In this document: positions 57,154 through 64,000 of the stretch, piece by piece
How the letters are laid out: every line of letters begins with the position of its first letter
Numbering within the stretch: the first letter of the stretch is position 1
Assembly: GCA_034509735.1 (NCBI GenBank)
Contig: JACGWO010000006.1
Coordinates: forward strand, 37,131,141 to 37,195,140
Length of the DNA stretch: 64,000 nt
Direction: 5' to 3'
DNA from: Sesamum alatum
Lineage: Eukaryota > Streptophyta > Magnoliopsida > Lamiales > Pedaliaceae
The notes under the pieces: generated by a model
The model's database searches: none
What the model was told of the DNA's origin: nothing
Seen by the model: the letters and a program-made list of their open reading frames with translations, nothing else
Made by a program: the position numbers and the translations under genes

Positions 57154-58328
57154 AGAACAACATGTGAAGCTTAATGTACATAACTTAAGGGAGACTTTGG
57201 TCTTGGAGAAATTTTGCGGTACTACTTTCTTAGAATGTGTGCCAATATATGTTTTAAATGAATTTCTAAGCTAGTCTTGATCTTCAATCTTGAATCGTGA
57301 ATGATGACGATGTTTCTGATCTTAAATATTTGTCGGGTTATCACTTATGCTAAGTTGGCACACTAATTTGCTTCCTATATATGTAATAATAGTATTAGTA
57401 TTATTATATCTTGTACGTAATTTATGGAAAATTTTTACTCAAATCAAGTTTGATCGAACTAAATGAAATGAAACGCAGATGTGGCTAAGGAAAATGCGGG
57501 TATGATGTTAGAATAAGAATATAATGGGGTGTGGTTATGATAATAGCTAGGTCCATTGAAAGTAGAAGGAAGGTTTTGATGATGATGGGGTGGAGGTGGA
57601 ATAATCGAGGCTCACCATCACCAATGAATGCAGAATATTCACACCATTAATTAATTATACTTCCAAATCGAAGCACAAATTGTTTTAGGGAACAGCTTAT
57701 CAAAATGACAAGTGGTTGGCAAATGTCCGAATTCAAGAAACCTCTGTTCGTCTGTTGACCTCAACTAATCTTGCATGCTCATGCACATGTTCATGTTCAT
57801 GTTCGTGCTCTTCCTTGCACAAAAATTATGGGGTTTTTGTTCTCCTAACCCCCATTTGACATTCTAAAGCTCAAGTTGAACAAGAATCTCATCCAAGTAA
57901 TGTATATGTGTCGGGTGTGTGTGTGTCTGAAAATGACTTATTGGGAGTTTATCTGATTTCAAGAATGAATGTAATTCAGTTATTCAGAAAATCCCATTCT
58001 TTCTGTTCATCAGAGTTTCTCAAATCATATGCAGTAGGAGGAATGAGGATGATCGTTAAGCATTTAGCGTACGGCTTAATGGGACATCGTAGGAAACAAC
58101 CAGAATACGGAAAGCATAAGCTTAAAGGTTCGATTTCTCTTTTGCTCTCCCAAATCTTGAAAGGTCGAGAAGATGTAAAGAAAGCGCATCATGGAGTGAG
58201 GGAATCAAGTATCAAATGAACGGCATATATCATCACATATGCTAAACCATTTGTTTTAACTCAAACAGATTCCCGAATCAAATGTTCGTGTAGCCCATTT
58301 AATCTTAGCTAAAAAGTGATCACTTCAT
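57154..58328. other. Intergenic between convergent HIPP and PP2C40 genes
   Basis: 3' UTR of HIPP followed by unremarkable DNA with a few short chance ORFs. No gene recognised. Confidence 0.5.
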
Positions 58329-58354
58329 GGGGGGTGGGGTGAGGTGGGGTGGGG
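58329..58354 (+). other. G-quadruplex-forming motif
   Basis: Four G runs of 6, 4, 4 and 4 with loops T, TGAGGT and T, a canonical intramolecular G4 consensus on the plus strand. It lies ~350 bases beyond the PP2C40 stop and ~1.2 kb beyond the HIPP stop. Confidence 0.75.
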
Positions 58355-58700
58355 TTGGAGGGATGAACATAGAACCACTTTTAGCAATGCCTTGTTTATC
58401 TATGCTTGCCAGGAATCTACCAATTCAATTAAACTTCACAGACAAGACTCTTGACTGTTTGAATAACAGCAGGAGAACAAAAAAAGGAGGCAAAAAAGAC
58501 ACTTTCTATCATTACTTTGCAGACAAAGAGTCTATTCCACAAAACATTGTAATATGCAAACAAACACTGATTCCATAGTAACATGTGTATGGTCCAAGAA
58601 AATAGCTGCAGATTCTATCTTAGAGTGGAGCTTAAAGCTAACAGACTGCAAAAAAGATGCGGGCGTAGACGATTTCTGGGCTTGAATTCGAATTGGCTGT

Positions 58701-60988
58701 TCATAGACACATCGATGCCTTTGAGGCGCGTTTGTTCGTGCCCAGGACGATTACTATGACCGTCACATCATCGTGATATTTTCGTCTTCTGCCAGCAGGG
58801 ATACTCATCAACTCCTCCATGCTAAAACCTGGAAATATCACATAATAATAAATATATACGAAGATTTCTTAAGCAAAAACGTGTATTTCGTGGCGACGTA
58901 TTCAAAATTCTGCAAACCTTATTATATGTAGATGACCTCCCAAGGCCTCATATATGTGTTATTCTTGTTTATTCTTTCACTAGGCAAAAGATCATGACTA
59001 AGAAATTATGCAAGTGGCAAGTTGAATGAGACATTAAGGTAGATATTTCCTCTTGATGATTTATTTAATGTTGTCTACCCTACAAGCACTGCCGGCACAG
59101 AGCCCTGCAATGATTTTATATGTTGGAAGTCAAAACTCGACGATGCAAGTGCCACAAGTTGTAGGACAGAAAATCTGTACTGAATAGCTTCAATGACATA
59201 TGCAAATATCAAGTGGCTCAATCAGCAAATCTTGATAGAATACTACTATTCGTAAAGAATAAGAAACACTTTTATTATTTGAAAAACGCATATTGCATAC
59301 TTCGCTAGACGAACGTGCATGTAATAATCTGTATGAGTATATCACAATAATGCACTCATAGATAAGTAATCTCAATCACAGCAAATAGAACATTAGTGAA
59401 TGGTTCATCACAGTTGCAGAATGGGACAAAAAGTTAAATCAAATAGATTCGGCCAAATAACAGAAGTAATACCTGCCGACTCTGCTGCTCTTGCCGCTAG
59501 CTGCTCTACCAGAAATTTAGCAGGATCACCAGAAGGGTTTCTTGATATGTATGAATGTACAAGCTTTACAACTTCATCATTGCTGAAGAAGTCAAACAAG
59601 CCATCGCTCCCCAGTACAACAAAGTGATCAGAGTTTGAAATCTCGTGTACGCTAGCTGATGGTTGCAACGATACATACGGAGGGCTTATGAGATTACGGA
59701 CTCGAAGAATACCCATCAAAGCATCGTTCATGGATTTCTGCAGGACAAATGTAGATGATCAGAGATAATGAAGAAAGTAGGCCGATTCTAAACAACATCC
59801 CGCTGTTTGTCAAGTGATCAGCTGTTACTGATGACATATGAACAGTAATCCAATATGAGTAGACTTATAGGTAGAATCGTTTACCTTTTTCAAGTAACCA
59901 ACTCCAAAAGCCCTTGTAACCTTTAGCTTCCCTTTGACTTTTCCACCCACAATTGTTGAAGGATCATCAGGATGATCGTTCAGAAGTTGGATTCTCTCAA
60001 CTTCATTGTCAACAGTATGACAATCAGTGAGCTGCACTGCTCGCAGACCTTCGCTTTCACTCATGTCAGTTCCTTTATCATATGTAGCCAATACAGCTCG
60101 ACTATCACCAACGTTGAGCAAGTACAAATTTTTCCCGTGGAGTAGAACAAGTAAGACACAAGATCCTATAGATACTAAATCAGGACGGTCATCCATTTCT
60201 TGCTCAACCATGTGAAGAAATTCAGTCTCTGCTAGACTGAGAGCATGTTGAAGGCTGTTGAGAACCCTCTGCTTAAAAGATCTGTCTCCATTTCCGTTAT
60301 TAAGTGTGTCGTCGAAGCAACTAAGACAAACATTATTTCTAACATTTTCTGACAGCGCATAATCAGAAGCTTTAACCGACTCCTGCTCAAGGTCCCAGTC
60401 TAGAAGGTTAAGGTGAAAAGTGATTGTTTCATACAATGTTCCAGCCAGGAAATCAGCTGCATCCCTTCCATTGAAACCATCATAGATGGCACAGAAAACC
60501 CAGCCATTCTCTTCGGAACAAACAGCTTGAACTCTATCTTCACCAGCAGCACCTCCGGCAATTTGTACGTCCATTACATTAAGAAAGCTTTCGCTTCTTG
60601 AAGGAGCACTCATAGACTTGAGCGAAAAGGAATCATAATCAAAACTCTCACTTGCCGAGGATGGACTAAAGCTCAAATTTGACATGCTACTCTGGAGGGA
60701 AGATGATAAAAAGTCCAACTTTGGCGAAGATGGAATCCTACGGAATGAAGTAGGTGAGTCCAAAGTTGGGAGTATTTCAGACCCAAACAACCCATTGCAA
60801 ATGTTCGTGTTAGCTAATGTTGCATTGGCACTCAATGCAGCACCGGAGAGGCAAGAGAAGGAGCTGTTGCCCCTTTGCAGTTTACCAGAAGATGGGATAT
60901 CAATATAATTTGTCTTGCAGTTGCAATGATAACCAAAACTAACTTTGATTTCTCCTTGAGAATCATTGAATGTTTCCCCATGCATCAT
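58701..60988 (-). CDS. PP2C40: Protein phosphatase 2C, POL/PLL group (PP2C40-like)
   Basis: Three exons on the minus strand: 60988-59885, 59737-59473 and 58828-58701, giving 498 aa. Start is MMHGETFNDSQGEIKVSFGY; the upstream in-frame codons come from intron sequence ending TTAATTCAG. Residues 40-140 are a Ser-rich N-terminal extension (SSFSCLSGAALSANATLANT, PSSPKLDF). Residues ~145-490 form the PP2C catalytic domain: GAAGEDRVQAV, FCAIYDGFNGRDAADF (metal-binding Asp in YDGFNG where most PP2Cs have DGHGG), LYLLNVGDSRAVLATY, GKLKVTRAFGVGYLKK, GSDGLFDFFSNDEVV and YHDDVTVIVIVLG. Mg2+/Mn2+-dependent Ser/Thr phosphatase. The sequence follows Arabidopsis At3g16560 (PP2C40) along its length as I recall it; POL/PLL members act in meristem and vascular signalling, but the function of this one is not established. 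Confidence 0.93.
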
Positions 60989-62300
60989 CACAGCTGAATT
61001 AACCAAAATCCAGAAGAGCTCAATCAATAATTATCCAGTACACTAAAACTGCAACATCTAAATTGCAGTGGCGAAACAAAAAAGATAGTGCTCCAATAAT
61101 TTATCCGTTGTAAATAATGTTGGATTCTAATTTCACTATGAAATGGTTGCAGGTGGATATCCATTGTGTTAACACTTTAGATAAAATAGGAGGAATCATA
61201 AGAACACTTTCACATCCTAAATAGGACTCGGATCCTTTCACTTATCTAAATTGTCTATCCTGTAAGAGGATCAATTATTTCCGAGGCTGAAGAACAGATA
61301 AAACTCAATTGCAACACAACTAATCCATACCTTTGAAAATTGCAAAATTGCGACCATGCATATCATCCCGTCAGTTGTAAACACTACCATCAAGAAAATC
61401 ATTCTAGGCACTTCTTATGATTCTCCCTCTCCTCTTTTTTACCGACAAGGGTGTTCCTCTGTTCGTGCTACATGTTTCTTCCAGTATACTCGAGTTTATT
61501 CTCAAAACATAGATGCATATTTACATGTTTTTGCTACTAATTCAGAGGATGGACCAGATCATACCATTTTCTCAAGAGTTAATAAGAAATTCTTCAGATG
61601 AAACATTTATGACTTTTTCTAGAGGCACCAAACTAAAATGGTTAGTGATAACAATATATCAGAACATATTAAAGGAGCAATCTTTAAGGTTCACAGCTGA
61701 GTTGTTCTATGTTATGGGTAGATAATGACATTACATAACACAATCCAACAGAAAAACGAAATGATCCTCAAATAATGAATGAGATCTCTTATATTCTTCT
61801 CTATCAAACTCAAACAACCAATCAAATGCATATTTTGACAATCCCAAAATTCTGTAAAGAAGAAGGTCAAAAGGGGTGCAAGAACAGGGGGAAAAAAAAA
61901 TACAACAACATCAATAATTACACAAGCCCATTACTCCAGACAAGAAAAAAAAAACACAAACATGGCAAGAAATCAAAATTTAACGAAAACCCAACTAACC
62001 TTCTTGATTTTTAACCAAGAATTACTTCTTCAAACCTCCAAATGCAAACTCAAGCACAAATCCACACTTGGGGCTAACAAGAAACCGCGAAAATGAAAAG
62101 GGAAGCAGCTGTAGGACAAGTGTATGTAAACTCCGAGTAGCACCACACGCACTGAGGTAAAAGTGCCATAAAAGAACAAAGGTAAATCCTATTCCGATGT
62201 TATAATAAAAAAGAAGAGAGAGAAGGGAAGAGAGAGAGAGAAAGAGAGAGGTGGATGGTGAGGAGGGAGTTTGCTAAATATAGAGGAATTTGATGGGTGA
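60989..62300 (-). other. PP2C40 5' leader with probable UTR intron
   Basis: The first coding exon is preceded (minus strand) by acceptor GGTTAATTCAG at 60994. A donor AATCAAGAAG|GTTAGT at 62000/61999 would make a ~1-kb leader intron, T-rich on the minus strand. Bases 62216-62255 are GA-rich on plus (CT-rich on the transcript strand), a likely transcription-start neighbourhood. Confidence 0.45.
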
Positions 62301-64000
62301 CGTTTCTGGCTGGAGGGGGGTCAAAATGTGCTGAGATTCACCAATACCGGTGACTTTGTTAAGAATTGGTTAAGTTTTATGGGCACAGGGAAAAGTGCTG
62401 ACTGCCCTTTTCCCCTTTTTTCTTTGCAAACAAAGATCTTTTCTTTCTTCTTCTTCTTTGGACTCCTCAATTAAAAACTCTCTTCCCTTTCCCAGATGCG
62501 AAACATTCTCCACTCTTTTTCTCTCCTTTACTTTCTCCACACTTGTCTACCAGTTTTCTTCTTTCTCACTTGCCTTTCAATTCTTTTTCTCAAAGCTCGT
62601 GGATGGATATATCAATGTAACTAAACACTATAAAATAAATTATAACAAATTCACATGAAACGATACAAACAATCACACTTTTGATATGAAATTCGAATCC
62701 ATAACTTTAAGCTTGTCCCTTGAGGGTGTTCTTTTTTTTTATAAAATTCTTGTCTTTTTCATGTTATGTTCAAACTAAGATTGATAAATATATAATTTAA
62801 AAGTTCATACGCCACAGTTTTGTAAGTGGGCTTTAATTTCTTATTTGGCTCTACGTAACCACTAACAGCCAAACAATCATTAGCATATATACACTCTGAT
62901 TTAGAACAGCTGGATGCATTATACTATTTTCTTGTACTGTGTACTCTATGCAAGTGAAATAATTCATCAGTGCCACGTAACAAGATGACAAATCTTTCTT
63001 GCTTCACTACATTAACGGCCAAAATCATAGTTTTTTTGGTCTGTGTACAAACGGCAATTGTGGTGTAATGATTTTTGAAATTCTTGGATGCATTTTAAGG
63101 ATAGGGAACGTGGATTTCTACAATCAATTGGGTCAACTTGCTTCAAGGGTCTTTTTCTCTCTTCATCCTCAACGCAACTTTTTTTGAAGTACTGAAAAAT
63201 ACTAGAAACAGTAGGGACCAAAGATGAGGACATTCAAGAAACTTAAGCCCCAAATTTGATCTCTACCAGGTATATGTTGATGCTATTTTCATGTGGACCA
63301 TGCTTCAGCAAATCTTGAACTGGATCAGAATGGATGGATTGTACTTGCAAGAATGAGAAAATTTAGGCCCCAAGGACTGGAAGTTGATGTCCCTTAATTA
63401 CCATTCATTTTATGTCAAGGGGCTGATAACGGCACTGGTGAAGAAGACATCTTGTGGCTTATTTGATTTTGTGATCTGTGAAAATGTACATATCCATTCA
63501 AGTGGTCCAACACATAAGACATTCTTGCTTTGATCCAGAGATGTATATCAACCTTACAAACAGTTCCTCCACTTGCTGAGAAAAAATGCCAAGGAAAATT
63601 CACATACACTCGAAGAATTTTCCTATATCTATCACAAGGAAAATGATATTCATACAAGTGAAAAACAGCTCCTTTCATTTGCTTCAGTCAAAAGGGCAAT
63701 AAAAAGTTTTACTAGTGGATAATGCTATTGGCAATATTGTGTAGCGTCCAACTCTTTATATATACACATGTAATATCACGTGTCTGTGTGTGATTCTCAC
63801 AAGGAACATGAGGTAAAAAATACTTCAAAGCAGGTGCATCAACCAAAATTAAGCCAACTTGTGGAACCACAAAATCACTCAGCTGAATGTAATTGAATAT
63901 TCAGCAAACTTCAAGAGTCTACAAATGATGGTAGATTGTGTCTACATTGATGCTGCTAATATGTAAACCGATTAAAGCATGAATTGGCATTCTTCAACTC
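62301..64000. other. Intergenic to window end
   Basis: PP2C40 promoter, then sequence without recognisable gene or clear repeat to the end of the window. A weak, A/B-box-like stretch on the minus strand near 62680-62740 was considered as an old SINE but is too diverged. Confidence 0.45.

Noticed and set aside
57908..58219. 103-codon plus-strand open frame
   Set aside because: No domain, low-complexity composition, between convergent genes with no promoter or splice evidence; likely chance.
60989..61027. Upstream extension of the PP2C40 first exon
   Set aside because: It would need a non-ATG start and crosses a good 3' splice site (TTAATTCAG); it reads as intron plus leader.
62680..62740. 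Possible third SINE (minus strand) with GATTCGAAT B-box-like word
   Set aside because: No convincing A-box, poly-A end or target duplication.

Overview
This is a nuclear segment of a flowering plant, most likely a dicot. It has GT-AG introns, long AT-rich gaps full of small non-autonomous transposons, a plant-type U2 snRNA promoter, and protein families restricted to or typical of plants (FPF1, HIPP, SRC2, NF-YB5, VAMP724, POL-group PP2C). The species cannot be fixed from sequence alone. There is no sign of a plasmid, virus, CRISPR array or operon.

Layout. 1-2.2 kb: 5' part of an F-box gene (minus, cut by the window edge) and an intronless NF-YB gene (minus). 2.3-8.7 kb: AT-rich gap with several MITEs, a SINE and a CACTA-like MITE. 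8.7-13.3 kb: a plant ELM2-like/SANT gene (plus) with a long intron-bearing leader. 14.3-17.4 kb: a seven-exon mitochondrial thiamine diphosphate carrier gene (minus). 18-21.3 kb: gap with a decayed RNase H fragment. 21.8-25.5 kb: SRC2-like C2 gene and NIP7 (both plus). 26.8 kb: tRNA-Gly(CCC). 27-35 kb: gene-poor block with a SINE bearing a perfect target-site duplication, a ~1.45 kb inverted-repeat element and a complex of palindromes plus tandem repeats. 35.2-38.5 kb: two tandem FPF1-like genes. 39-44.8 kb: repeats, including a putative ~2 kb Helitron. 44.9-47.9 kb: U2 snRNA and VAMP724 (minus). 50.7-51.5 kb: a 772-bp palindromic element. 52.2-54 kb: a seven-exon gene for a small coiled-coil protein. 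56-57.2 kb: HIPP metallochaperone-like gene. 58.7-61 kb: PP2C40-like phosphatase (minus).

The genes have unrelated housekeeping, signalling and developmental roles; nothing suggests that they form one system. The most distinctive signals are: (i) the small coiled-coil gene, where phase-0 exons of exactly 54 nt each encode one 18-residue helical module; (ii) a numerous family of palindromic MITEs beginning GGG/GGA and ending in the complement, several with recognisable 9-bp target duplications; (iii) two tRNA-derived SINEs with clean duplications; (iv) a U2 snRNA gene with complete Pol II promoter geometry beside a Helitron-like block. I found no convincing previously undescribed system. Exon boundaries come from reading frames, GT-AG sites and family alignment from memory; no transcript data or searches were available.
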